The notes below the pieces were generated by a model. The model did not search any database. It was not told the origin of the DNA and worked only from the letters and a program-made list of their open reading frames with translations. From positions 1 through 64,000 of the forward strand of contig CAIUMP010000061.1 of assembly GCA_903900335.1 (NCBI GenBank): a stretch of DNA of 64,000 nucleotides. Direction: 5' to 3'. The DNA is from an uncultured Ignavibacteriota bacterium. GTDB lineage: Bacteria; Bacteroidota; Ignavibacteria; Palsa-1295. The translations under genes and the position numbers were made by a program. Positions within the stretch are counted from its first letter, which is position 1; every line of letters starts with the position of its first letter. Below are positions 30,470 to 40,076 of this stretch, piece after piece.

Positions 30470-30551
30470 ACCAACCCGAAATAGTGTTCGGAGGCTGCAA
30501 CGAGGACAACCTCGTTACCCATTACTCGTTACTCATCACTCCGGGCAAGGC

Positions 30552-31232
30552 ATGATCAATTCCATCGTTTTCGATCTCGATAATACGCTCGTCGATTTTA
30601 TGGCAATGAAGCGCCTTGCCGTCGAGGCGGCAGTTGATGCCATGCTGGATGCCGGACTCGATCTCGAACGCGCGGACATTAAGGCGCGCATCGATGCCAT
30701 CTACAAAGAGCGAGGGATCGAGTATCAACAGGTATTCGATGATCTCATCTTTGGCGTGTTCAATAAGATTGATCATCGTATTCTCGCCGCAGGTGTAATC
30801 GCTTATCGCCGCGCAAGAGAGGCCGCGCTGAAGCCCTATCCTCATGTTACAGCAACACTGATGCAGCTCATCCGACGCGGCATAAATCTCGCCGTTCTTA
30901 CCGACGCTCCCAGCCGCGAGGCCTGGCTTCGTCTATGCCACATCGGATTTCATCATATCTTTACGGTGGCCGTTACCTTCGACGAGACCGGCGAGCGTAA
31001 ACCTGCCGCAAAGCCATTCCTAACCGTTCTCGAACGCCTCAACACAGCACCCGCCAACGCGCTAATGGTCGGGGACTGGGCCGAGCGAGACATTGTCGGC
31101 GCAAAAGCCGTGGGTATGCAAACCGCCTTCGCGCGTTATGGCGATTTCTTCAAAACCGAGACGCACGGCGCAGATTTTGAACTCCACGACATCACCGATC
31201 TACTCGCTATCGTCGATACACAGAACGCATGA
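30552..31232 (+). CDS. HAD-superfamily hydrolase
   Basis: SIVFDLDNTLVDFM; LAVLTDAPSREAWLRL; NALMVGDWAERDIVGAKAVGMQTAFARYG. Confidence 0.9.
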   Translation: MINSIVFDLDNTLVDFMAMKRLAVEAAVDAMLDAGLDLERADIKARIDAIYKERGIEYQQVFDDLIFGVFNKIDHRILAAGVIAYRRAREAALKPYPHVTATLMQLIRRGINLAVLTDAPSREAWLRLCHIGFHHIFTVAVTFDETGERKPAAKPFLTVLERLNTAPANALMVGDWAERDIVGAKAVGMQTAFARYGDFFKTETHGADFELHDITDLLAIVDTQNA

Positions 31233-31615
31233 TCTTTGGCATTGGCATAGATACTATCGAGGTTCCGCGTATCGCTCGCTCCATCGAGACGTATGGCGAT
31301 CAGTTCGTGAAGCGTATTTTTTCCGAGGAGGAGATTCGCTACTGTTCACGCCGCCCTCATGCCGCCGAGCACTTCGCTGCGCGCTTCGCGGCGAAGGAGG
31401 CGTTTGCAAAAGCTCTGGGGACCGGCGTTCGGCGGGGATTCATTTGGAGGAAGGTCGTCGTTCTCAAAGAACTTTCCGGAAGGCCGTTCCTTCTGCTTCG
31501 CGATGAGATGGGCGAACGCGCTCGACAGATAATCGGCAGCGAATTCGTTGCACAACTTTCGATTACGCATACGAAGGAGATCGCTGAAGCGATCGTGACC
31601 ATAGAGCGTGTATGA
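31229..31615 (+). CDS. acpS: Holo-[acyl-carrier-protein] synthase
   Basis: MIFGIGIDTIEVPRIARSIETYGDQFVKRIFSEEEIRYC...HFAARFAAKEAFAKALGTG. Confidence 0.95.
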   Translation: MIFGIGIDTIEVPRIARSIETYGDQFVKRIFSEEEIRYCSRRPHAAEHFAARFAAKEAFAKALGTGVRRGFIWRKVVVLKELSGRPFLLLRDEMGERARQIIGSEFVAQLSITHTKEIAEAIVTIERV

Positions 31616-31681
31616 TGACTCCATGAGTTGGGCCGACGCCCCTTCATCATTCACAATTCATCATTCATCATTGCCCTTGAC

Positions 31682-32287
31682 ATGAGCATTCAAGGTGAGT
31701 TTTTTGAAACACCGACCGCCGTTATTCAAGAAGTTCTTGAGGATCGAACATCTACGGAGGACACTTCGACGGAAGAAGTGACAAGTGTTGTGCTTGAAGA
31801 TGTTCCATCGCCAACCGAACACCGGGCGGTCAAAACCGACACACCGCCGCGAGGCAAACTGACCATGAAAGATCTTTCGATTCCGAAGCTGTATTATTCA
31901 ATCTCCGAGGTCAGCCGACTCACCGGGATCGAGCCGTATGTTCTGCGCTATTGGGAGTCCGAATTCCACGAGCTGAAGCCGCAGAAGAACCGGGCCGGCA
32001 ACCGCACGTACTCCAACCGCGACATCAAGTTCATTCTTCGCATCAAGGATCTGCTCCGAGAGAAGCGCTACACAATCGAGGGCGCGAAGCATATCATTCA
32101 CGCCGAACGCAACACAATCGACAGCAAAGAAGAAACAGCGTCGACTACAGTCAGCGACCCCGCGCAAATCGCAATGCCAACGGAGACGAAAGCACCCGCC
32201 GCACCGCAGGCGTTTCTTACACTTGCGGAGATCAAGACTATGAAGGAATCGCTCTCCGCATTAAAGTCAGTGCTGCTGAAACATTAG
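31682..32287 (+). CDS. MerR-family transcriptional regulator
   Basis: KLYYSISEVSRLTGIEPYVLRYWESEFHELKPQKNRAGNRTYSNRDIKFILRIKDLLREKRYTIEGAKHII. Confidence 0.92.
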   Translation: MSIQGEFFETPTAVIQEVLEDRTSTEDTSTEEVTSVVLEDVPSPTEHRAVKTDTPPRGKLTMKDLSIPKLYYSISEVSRLTGIEPYVLRYWESEFHELKPQKNRAGNRTYSNRDIKFILRIKDLLREKRYTIEGAKHIIHAERNTIDSKEETASTTVSDPAQIAMPTETKAPAAPQAFLTLAEIKTMKESLSALKSVLLKH

Positions 32288-32293
32288 CGGAGA

Positions 32294-32641
32294 TTACTTT
32301 CCAGCCTTCGTCTTCGCTCCGCCACTCTTTCCTCTTTTCGTAAGAGACTCCACCAAAAACACGCCCGGTTTCAATTCGTGGATCGAGAAGTTCACGGAAT
32401 CCCCCTCCGCAAAGTTCTTCATCATCGCATTACTTTTGACGGGATACGCATACGTCATCGGATGCAGTATCGTCCCGACTGTGCCGTGCGATAACGTGAT
32501 CAGATGATGGACCGTGTCGACACGCCGCACAATGCCTTTGCCGGTACCAACACCGGAATCGACGGGGAATAGCTTTTGGCAGCTCGTCACCGAGAGCAAC
32601 ATCAGTATGATGGAGGCGAAGGCCATCCGCAGTCGTGTCAT
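32294..32641 (-). CDS. Hypothetical lipoprotein
   Basis: MTRLRMAFASIILMLLSVTSCQKLFPVDSG: signal peptide and lipobox. Confidence 0.6.
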   Translation of the reverse strand: MTRLRMAFASIILMLLSVTSCQKLFPVDSGVGTGKGIVRRVDTVHHLITLSHGTVGTILHPMTYAYPVKSNAMMKNFAEGDSVNFSIHELKPGVFLVESLTKRGKSGGAKTKAGK

Positions 32642-33768
32642 GCCAACTTCTTTCTAAATCGTAACGCGCTCAAACCAAGGATCACAACTGCAAATGTCAG
32701 CAATGATAATGCCTGTGGCCACAACACTTCCATTCCTACGCCACGAAGAAATATGCCGCGAATGATCTCGAAGAAATATCGAAGTGGAAGAAAGAGACTT
32801 ACACCCTGAATAAGCTGTGGCATGTTCTCGATCGGGAAGACGAAGCCCGATAGGAAGTTCATCGGCATCATCACGAAGAACATCGCAGTCATCATCGCTT
32901 GCTGCTGTGTGCGGCTGACGGTCGAGACGAACAGCCCGATTCCCAGCGTCGTCATGATGAAGAGAATGCTCAGACAGAACAGCGTAAAGACGGAGCCGCG
33001 AATCGGAATGCCAAGCACAAGCGTCACGCCTGCCAGCGCGAGAATAATATCTATGATGCCGATGATCATAAATGGCGTCAACTTGCCGATAATGATCTGC
33101 CACGGTTTGATCGGCGTTACAATAAGCTGCTCCATTGTGCCGGATTCTTTCTCTTTCACAATGGCGAGAGATGTGAGCATCACTGTGGCGGTCATCAGCA
33201 GCATCCCCAGAATCCCCGGTACAAGATAATTGCGAGACTTCAGTTCGGGATTGTACCACACGCGTACTTCGGGCGATATGGTGATAGGCTTGAGCGAACC
33301 CAGTCCCCTTCTTGCGAATGCTTCGAGCAATGCGTTCTGCGCGTACCCAGCGACGATCATCCCCGCGTAGTTCAAGCCAACGGATGCCGAGTTACTTTCC
33401 GCGCCATCGACAATTGCTTGCAGCGGCACTGGCTCTCCGCGTGCGATCTTCCTCCCGAACTCGCGCGGTATCGTTATCGCGATAGATGCCTTGCCGTTCT
33501 CGAGATACTTGTCGATCTCTGAAGTTCGCTCGACGCGTCCGACGATTGGGAAGTAGCCCGAGTGTTCGAATCGCTGCACCAGGTCGCGGCTCTCGGTTGT
33601 ATTGTCCTGGTCGCAGACGAGCATCGGCACGGTCGTCACATCCATGTTGATGGCGAAGCCGAAAATAAAGAGCTGCATGATCGGCCCGACAAAGATGATC
33701 TGGATGACCTTCTTGTCCCGCTTGATCTGCAAGAACTCCTTGCGCAGTATGTGGAGGATCGTTCTCAT
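32638..33768 (-). CDS. ABC-2 type transporter permease
   Basis: RTILHILRKEFLQIKRDKKVIQIIFVGPIMQLFIFGFA...VKEKESGTMEQLIVTPIKPWQIIIGKLTPF. Confidence 0.93.
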   Translation of the reverse strand: MRTILHILRKEFLQIKRDKKVIQIIFVGPIMQLFIFGFAINMDVTTVPMLVCDQDNTTESRDLVQRFEHSGYFPIVGRVERTSEIDKYLENGKASIAITIPREFGRKIARGEPVPLQAIVDGAESNSASVGLNYAGMIVAGYAQNALLEAFARRGLGSLKPITISPEVRVWYNPELKSRNYLVPGILGMLLMTATVMLTSLAIVKEKESGTMEQLIVTPIKPWQIIIGKLTPFMIIGIIDIILALAGVTLVLGIPIRGSVFTLFCLSILFIMTTLGIGLFVSTVSRTQQQAMMTAMFFVMMPMNFLSGFVFPIENMPQLIQGVSLFLPLRYFFEIIRGIFLRGVGMEVLWPQALSLLTFAVVILGLSALRFRKKLA

Positions 33769-34910
33769 CAGACACGGAACCCCGACTTTCTCATCTTATT
33801 CCAACTTACGGTCGTGATCCAAATCGCGAACAGCGCCATGAAGAGTGTCTCCTGCCACACGCTCGAGATTGTTACGCCCTTCAATATGATGGAGCGAAGT
33901 GCCGTCAAAAAGTACCGCGCTGGATTGAGATACGTTATCATCTGAATTGGCACCGGCATGTTGCGTATCGGGAAGGAGAAGCCGCTAAGCATGAAGGTCG
34001 GGAGCATCGCGAGCGTGGAGGAGAGCATGAACGCGTCCTCTTGTTTATCCGACACGGTAGATACAAAGATGCCGACACCAAGTCCGCAGAAAATGAAGAG
34101 TAAGGTTTCGAGATAGAGCAATGCCAAACTACCCCGCACCACCACGTTAAACAGGAAATATCCTGTGATGAGAATGAGCGTTGTGCTGATGAGTGAGATG
34201 AGCACATACGGCAGCGTCTTCCCGAGCAACAATTCCATAGGATGAATCGGCGAGACGACGATTTGTTCGAGCGTCCCCTTCTCGCGTTCGCGAACGATGG
34301 AGAGCGATGTTGAAACGACCGTACTTATCATGAGGATAAAGCCGATGAGGCCGGGTACGAGGAAGCGCGGACTTGTCAATTCGGGATTATACCAAACCCT
34401 CGGTCGATAATCAATCGGCAACGCGGGCTTTGAAACTCCGTAATGCGCCAGAGCTTCGAGCGTGATCTTTGTGGAGTAATCCTGCGTCATCGCGGCGAGA
34501 TAACCGGCGGCGGTCGCCGCTGTCGTTGCATTCGCTCCATCGACAAGCACCTGCACTTTGACGGGCCGACTTGCAAGAATGTCCTGCGAGAAGTTCTGTG
34601 GAATTACAACAACAACGCGAGCGATCTGTCCGCTTATCACAGTGTCGATCTCGCGGGAGGAATGGATGGCGGCGACCTCATCGAAGTACTCCGAGTGAAT
34701 AAATTGCTCGGTGAACTCGCGGCTCTGTGTGGAGTGATCCTGATCGAAGACGGCGAGCTTCACATGACGCACATCATAATTAAGCGCGTACCCAAACATG
34801 ATGAGCATGAACGCGGGCACAACCAACAGCACCCCAAGCGACCGCCGATCCCGCACGATCTGGCGGAATTCCTTCTTGATGATCGGACGAATGCGGTGGC
34901 GGCTAATCAT
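33768..34910 (-). CDS. ABC-2 type transporter permease
   Basis: IIKKEFRQIVRDRRSLGVLLVVPAFMLIMFGYALNYDVRHVKLAVFDQD...VREREKGTLEQIVVSPIHPMELLLGKTLPY. Confidence 0.93.
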   Translation of the reverse strand: MISRHRIRPIIKKEFRQIVRDRRSLGVLLVVPAFMLIMFGYALNYDVRHVKLAVFDQDHSTQSREFTEQFIHSEYFDEVAAIHSSREIDTVISGQIARVVVVIPQNFSQDILASRPVKVQVLVDGANATTAATAAGYLAAMTQDYSTKITLEALAHYGVSKPALPIDYRPRVWYNPELTSPRFLVPGLIGFILMISTVVSTSLSIVREREKGTLEQIVVSPIHPMELLLGKTLPYVLISLISTTLILITGYFLFNVVVRGSLALLYLETLLFIFCGLGVGIFVSTVSDKQEDAFMLSSTLAMLPTFMLSGFSFPIRNMPVPIQMITYLNPARYFLTALRSIILKGVTISSVWQETLFMALFAIWITTVSWNKMRKSGFRV

Positions 34911-34978
34911 TAAATGTGGAGTTGACCCACTAACACAATTCCCGTGCTATTTGATACTGTCATTCCATCAAATGGGTT

Positions 34979-35046
34979 CGGGAAGCAGGCGCTTCCCTCC
35001 CACACAACACGGCCTCTCTGTGTGGGAGGGAAGCGCCTGCTTCCCG
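34979..35046. repeat. Perfect 28-bp inverted repeat whose arms are themselves palindromic
   Basis: CGGGAAGCAGGCGCTTCCCTCCCACACA - 12 nt - TGTGTGGGAGGGAAGCGCCTGCTTCCCG. Confidence 0.95.
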
Positions 35047-35066
35047 GGCCCTTTCCTCTTGAGAGC

Positions 35067-36410
35067 TTACCACATTGGTGTACCGATGGCGCGGTTCACA
35101 TTGTAAAGGCTGAGTTCAAATGCATAATGGATCTGCGCCGACTGAAGATACGCATCTTCGAGTGCACTCTGTGCAGTGAGAACATCTAGGCTTGTGGCAG
35201 CACCGTTCTTGTAGCGAACATTCGCCACATCGTATGCTTGCTGCGCTTGATCAATTTGAACCTGCGTGCTAAGCAGCCGTGTGCTGCTTGATTGCAGATC
35301 GGCCTCCGCTTGTTCGATGTCGCTTGCGATGGAACGGCGGGCATCGAGTGTGCGCGTCTCCGCAACGCGAAGATTCGCCTCGGCTTGCTCAACTTGACTT
35401 GAAGCAAGTCCGCCGTCAAGGATCGGCACATGCAAGCTGATATTGCCAGACCAATTGAGCTTTGGATCGGTGAGATTTGGTAAGTACCCATCCTTCACTC
35501 CACCCGCAACGTTCGCTGAGAGCACCGGGTAATTCGTCATCTTCGCGGCCTCGACCTGCAATCGCGCCGTGCGCTCAGCATCTTTCGCGAGTGCAATCTC
35601 CGGGCGTTGCCGCTCCGCGATAGCGATGAGTGTGTCCATGTCGCCTGGCACCTGAAGATCCCGCGCTGGCTTAACAACCGGAATGTGAACACCAGGCGCA
35701 ATACCAGTCAACCGATGCAGCATTGCTTCCTGCTTCTTGCGGGTCGCACTGATGTCTGCAATTTGATTCTCCAATGCGGAGATGCGAACGCGCACGGATA
35801 GCGGATCGAGCGATGTGACCGTCCCCTGCTTCTGTCGCTCCTGCGTGATGCCAAGATTCTCCTGCACAATCTTCAACTGATCCTGCACAACGTGCAAGCT
35901 CTCGTCGCTTGTTAACATTGCGTAATAGACCTGCACGGTTTGATAGGCCGCCATCATCTTCGCCGCGTCGAGATTATCCTCGGCGCTCTTTATGCCACTT
36001 TCGGCGACGCGTTCATTCGCGCCTTCGCGCCCAAACCCGGTAATGAGCTGGGAGAAGTTCAAGCCAGCAGTGTAGTTGTCATTCGGCATCGTGCTGAAGG
36101 AGTTGCTACTTCCTCCAGGACCGGGTATGGTGATTGAGATAACCGGATCGATGCGTGTGTACCCAGCATTACCAGAGAGTTGCGGATAGGCATACGAATC
36201 GATCTCCCTCACACGCGCTTTGGCCGCATCCACTGCGGCTTCTGCCGCATGGAGAGCTGGCGCGGCCTGCACTGCCATACGCACGGCCTCGCCAAGTGAG
36301 AGCGTGTCACGGGTGGCGCTCTGCGCGTGTGTGAACTGCGGTGTGACGAACATCGCTATTAGCATCAGAAGAGGTGCGACTGCTCTTCGGTACTTCATAT
36401 TATACTTCAT
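35067..36410 (-). CDS. TolC-family outer-membrane efflux protein
   Basis: DTLSLGEAVRMAVQAAPALHAAEAAVDAAKARVREIDSYAYPQLSGNAGY; DVANVRYKNGAATSLDVLTAQSALEDAYLQ. Confidence 0.93.
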   Translation of the reverse strand: MKYNMKYRRAVAPLLMLIAMFVTPQFTHAQSATRDTLSLGEAVRMAVQAAPALHAAEAAVDAAKARVREIDSYAYPQLSGNAGYTRIDPVISITIPGPGGSSNSFSTMPNDNYTAGLNFSQLITGFGREGANERVAESGIKSAEDNLDAAKMMAAYQTVQVYYAMLTSDESLHVVQDQLKIVQENLGITQERQKQGTVTSLDPLSVRVRISALENQIADISATRKKQEAMLHRLTGIAPGVHIPVVKPARDLQVPGDMDTLIAIAERQRPEIALAKDAERTARLQVEAAKMTNYPVLSANVAGGVKDGYLPNLTDPKLNWSGNISLHVPILDGGLASSQVEQAEANLRVAETRTLDARRSIASDIEQAEADLQSSSTRLLSTQVQIDQAQQAYDVANVRYKNGAATSLDVLTAQSALEDAYLQSAQIHYAFELSLYNVNRAIGTPMW

Positions 36411-36431
36411 AATTCATCCTTCATAAATTCT

Positions 36432-37985
36432 TTAGTGCGCCGCTGCGGCATCAGCCGAGACGGCCGTTCTTCCGCGGCGAAGCGTCATGATAAGCGGCAG
36501 GCACAGCAGGAAGAAGACGGTGACAAACAAGAAAATATCCAAATAGCTCTTCACCATCGTTTGCCGGATCACCATCCCATCAAGTGCCTTCATTGCCTGT
36601 TGTTTCGCAGCCACCAGAGATGATCCCTTTGCCATAAAAGCCTGTATCATCCCATTCAACCGCTGCTGCGTAGCCATGCTGTATTCGGTAACGTGACTGA
36701 TCAGCCCGACACGATTAACACCAATGCGGTGCGCGAGATAAGTGTTGACGATTGCGATACCGAACGACCCACCGAGCTGGCGCATCATATTGTTCAGCGC
36801 AACGCCCTGTGGTATGTCGCGCGGATGCAAGCTCGATACCGCAAGGGTCGTGATGGGCACAAAGCAGAGCGGCAATCCAATTCCGCGTATGATGAGCGGC
36901 CCCAGGAATGTCCCGTAGTTCGCGTCGAGACTGATGCGGGAGAGCAAATACGTAAAAAGCGCTGTGAGAACAAAACCAATGAAGATCATCACCTGTGGAG
37001 GCGCTCCTCTCTGTTGAATCTTCCCTATGAAAGGCAGCGCAACCATGGTTACAGCAGCGCCGGGGAGCATCAGCAATCCCGTTTGCATCGCATTGTAGCC
37101 GAGCAATCGCTGGGCGAAAAGCGGTACAATGAAGACGGAGGAGAAAAGGCCGAAGCCAATTATGAATGTAAGGAATGCGCAGATCGCGAGCGTCCTGCTC
37201 TTCAGAACATGTAGTTCAACAGCGGGGTGCTCCGTATGCAGTTCATGCCACACGAACAAAATCAGCGACACGGCGGAAAGCACGGACAACAGAACAATCG
37301 TCCGCGAATCAAACCAGTCTTCGAACTGCCCGCGCTCCAGCACATATTGTAAGCTCGCAATACCGACGATGAGATATCCTATACCGAGCCAGTCGATCTT
37401 CGAAACGACACGTTCATGCTTGGGCTCCTTCACATACGTGAATGCAAGTATTGCCGCTGTTATGCCGATGGGGATATTCACGAAGAAGATCCACGGCCAG
37501 GTGAAGTTATCGACGATGTAGCCACCAAGCGTTGGGCCAATCGTCGGGCCGATAACCACGCCGAGTCCGAAAATAGCAGATGCGAGAGGACGCTCTTTGA
37601 TAGTAAAAGTATCAAAGAGAATCGACTGTGATGTGGAGAGCAATGCACCGCCACCGAGTCCTTGCAGGAATCGGAAGAATACTAACTCCGGCAACGTGTG
37701 TGAGTTACCGCAGAAGAACGAGGCCGCAGTAAAGAGGAGAATCGAGAACGTGTAGTAATTGCGCCTGCCGAAGAGGCCGCCGAGCATACTCGTCATCGGG
37801 ATGACAATGACGTTCGCGATCGCATAGGCCGTGATAACCCACGCGATGTCCTCGATCGTCGCGCCGAGCGTTGCGCTCATATCGCTGATCGCAACATTGA
37901 CGATCGAAACGTCGATCAATTCGATCACCGCCGCTACGATAACGGTGATGACGATGATCCATTTCTTAAATCCGTGTTCAGCCAC
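36432..37985 (-). CDS. DHA2-family MFS efflux transporter (EmrB-like)
   Basis: 14-TM MFS; VVAAVIELIDVSIVNVAISDMSATLGATIEDIAWVITAYAIANVIVIPMTSMLGGLFGRRNYY. Confidence 0.94.
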   Translation of the reverse strand: MAEHGFKKWIIVITVIVAAVIELIDVSIVNVAISDMSATLGATIEDIAWVITAYAIANVIVIPMTSMLGGLFGRRNYYTFSILLFTAASFFCGNSHTLPELVFFRFLQGLGGGALLSTSQSILFDTFTIKERPLASAIFGLGVVIGPTIGPTLGGYIVDNFTWPWIFFVNIPIGITAAILAFTYVKEPKHERVVSKIDWLGIGYLIVGIASLQYVLERGQFEDWFDSRTIVLLSVLSAVSLILFVWHELHTEHPAVELHVLKSRTLAICAFLTFIIGFGLFSSVFIVPLFAQRLLGYNAMQTGLLMLPGAAVTMVALPFIGKIQQRGAPPQVMIFIGFVLTALFTYLLSRISLDANYGTFLGPLIIRGIGLPLCFVPITTLAVSSLHPRDIPQGVALNNMMRQLGGSFGIAIVNTYLAHRIGVNRVGLISHVTEYSMATQQRLNGMIQAFMAKGSSLVAAKQQAMKALDGMVIRQTMVKSYLDIFLFVTVFFLLCLPLIMTLRRGRTAVSADAAAAH

Positions 37986-38118
37986 TGGGAGTGCTTAGTG
38001 CTAAAATGCTAAGTGCTGAGTTTTGAGAATACAATGACCGTATGTCATTATGTCATTGCGAGGAAGTCCCGAAGGGACGACGAAGCAATCCGTTGATCAA
38101 AGGCGACAGGCGACGACG

Positions 38119-39165
38119 TTACTTCGGCGTGGAAACTGTGACATCCACGCTCATGCCCGGACGAAGCACTGCCTTACCCAGCGATGCTTCATCTACCTGG
38201 ATGCGAACGGGTACGCGCTGTGTAACTTTCACGAAATTACCGGTTGAGTTATCCGGCGGCAGGAGCGAGAACTTTGCGCCTGTCGCGGGTGAGACGGATT
38301 GTACCGTACCGCGAAAAACGGCATCGGGAAACGCGTCGGCGGTGAATTCTACCTTCTGCCCGACCTGCATCTTCTCCATCTGCGTCTCCTTGAAGTTCGC
38401 AGTGATCCAAATACCCTTCTCGGCAATTGCCATTAGCGGCTGTCCTGCCTGAATGAACTCACCAACTTGCACATTCTTCTTCGCGATGATGCCGCTCATC
38501 GGCGCTGTGATCGTTGCATAAGAGAGCTGCAATTTCGCATTATCGAGATCGCTCATGCGCTGCTTGACGATCGACTCTGCAACGGCGACTTGCGATTGCG
38601 CGGCCGCGGCTTGGTCAGTGACGGTGTGCAATTGCGCTTCCGCGCTTTCGGCCGCGGCTTTCATTGCATCGACTTGCTCCTGCGTCCCGGCATTGCCGCG
38701 CATGAGTCCTTCCGCACGAGCGAGATCATTCGCGGTCTTCTTGCGCATGACTTCCGCCGTTGCAAGATTCGCTTTCGAGGCAGTCGCAGCAGCTTGTGCG
38801 CTACGGACTGCAGCTTGCGCGTTCTCGATCGCTGCCTCGGCGCTTTGCACCTTGATCTCCAGATCACGCGTATCCAGCTTCACAAGCACCGCGTTCGAAT
38901 CCACGTTGTCGTTCTCCTTTACGGATACTGAAGCCACGTAGCCAGAGACGCGCGGGATGATCGGGCTGATCTCCGCATCGATCTGTGCGTCGTCCGAGTT
39001 AACGTGGACGCGATTGAATTGAATGATGCTCCATCCATAGATCGCGCCCGCTATGAGGATAGCGACGAAGACGAATGGTAGTGCCCGCTTTACCGGACCC
39101 TTCTTCGGCGCCGTTGTCTCGATTGTTTCTTCCGTTGTTTGTGCCATCGTTCTTTCTTCCAACAA
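38119..39165 (-). CDS. HlyD/EmrA-family membrane fusion protein
   Basis: NSDDAQIDAEISPIIPRVSGYVASVSVKENDNVDSNAVLVKLDTRDLEI; GIIAKKNVQVGEFIQAGQPLMAIAEKGIWITANFKETQ. Confidence 0.94.
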   Translation of the reverse strand: MLEERTMAQTTEETIETTAPKKGPVKRALPFVFVAILIAGAIYGWSIIQFNRVHVNSDDAQIDAEISPIIPRVSGYVASVSVKENDNVDSNAVLVKLDTRDLEIKVQSAEAAIENAQAAVRSAQAAATASKANLATAEVMRKKTANDLARAEGLMRGNAGTQEQVDAMKAAAESAEAQLHTVTDQAAAAQSQVAVAESIVKQRMSDLDNAKLQLSYATITAPMSGIIAKKNVQVGEFIQAGQPLMAIAEKGIWITANFKETQMEKMQVGQKVEFTADAFPDAVFRGTVQSVSPATGAKFSLLPPDNSTGNFVKVTQRVPVRIQVDEASLGKAVLRPGMSVDVTVSTPK

Positions 39166-39171
39166 GATTGC

Positions 39172-39885
39172 TTAGGCTCTGCTTGTTCGCTTCGTTTTGC
39201 TTACGTGCGAGTGCGAGCTGATTGCGACAGTAGAATTCTTCACGACTGGGTGATTGGCGGTTGCGACTTCGATATCCGCGCGAGAATCCTCGTTGATGAT
39301 GCCTTCGAATAAAATCTTGACCAAACTTTGAAATGCTTCCTGCGCCGAGCACGGAAGCTCGCCAAGCGACTGCGGATTCAGAATGTTCTCCGCTGCGGCG
39401 GTGTACGTGCGGAGAATGATCTCCGCCGGAATGTCCGAGCGGAACACTCCTTGACGAATCCCCTCTTCGAGAAGCTCCCCGAATTTCTTGAAGCGCTTCA
39501 TCTTGAACGCCTGAATTTCTTTCCAGACATCCGGGGCATGCACGCACACGTCACGCATCAGGATCGGCGTCGCGCGCTTGTACTGAAAGCCAATTGCAGA
39601 CATGACCGCCTGGAGCTTATCGGGAAAGGCCAGTCCCTCATCGGCGATGATCGCATCGATGACCTTCGCGGACTCCTTCATTCGTGGAAGCGTACAGGCG
39701 CGAAGGATTTCCTCTTTGTTTTCGAACTCCTTATAGAGCGTTTTTTTGCTAATGCCAAGCGCCTCGGCGATCTCGCTCGTCGAGACTTTCGAGTAGCCGT
39801 GATCCAAGAACAGCGCACGTGCCGCATCGGTGATGCGGGTGCGAAGTCCCTGATCCTGCTCCTGGTTTTGTGTGGCTTCTGGCAT
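39172..39885 (-). CDS. TetR/AcrR-family transcriptional regulator
   Basis: TRITDAARALFLDHGYSKVSTSEIAEALGISKKTLYKEFENKEEILRAC. Confidence 0.94.
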   Translation of the reverse strand: MPEATQNQEQDQGLRTRITDAARALFLDHGYSKVSTSEIAEALGISKKTLYKEFENKEEILRACTLPRMKESAKVIDAIIADEGLAFPDKLQAVMSAIGFQYKRATPILMRDVCVHAPDVWKEIQAFKMKRFKKFGELLEEGIRQGVFRSDIPAEIILRTYTAAAENILNPQSLGELPCSAQEAFQSLVKILFEGIINEDSRADIEVATANHPVVKNSTVAISSHSHVSKTKRTSRA

Positions 39886-39995
39886 TCGGGACTCTGGAAA
39901 CCCAAATGGGGTAGAATGGTTTCCGCGATTTCCGATTTAGGCAGCAGCATCGAGCTTGGGGTCACAATTCTACAAGCCCTAGCGACCCAAAAACT

Positions 39996-40025
39996 AAAAT
40001 GCCGCTCAGATGTGAGCGGCATTTT
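39996..40025. terminator. Intrinsic terminator hairpin downstream of nuoD (minus)
   Basis: AAAATGCCGCTCA GATG TGAGCGGCATTTT, perfect 13-bp stem with A/T flanks. Confidence 0.85.
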
Positions 40026-40076
40026 GATCAGAAGTTTGAATTACCGGTTTGCTTTCAAAACCGACGGCATAGGCCT

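Noticed and set aside
32822-33522. Plus-strand ORFs antisense to the ABC permease (135 aa and 207 aa)
   Set aside because: The opposite frame encodes a clear ABC-2 permease; the antisense frames have no domain-like features.
36693-37214. 173-aa plus-strand ORF antisense to the MFS gene
   Set aside because: Shadow ORF of a strongly supported DHA2 transporter.
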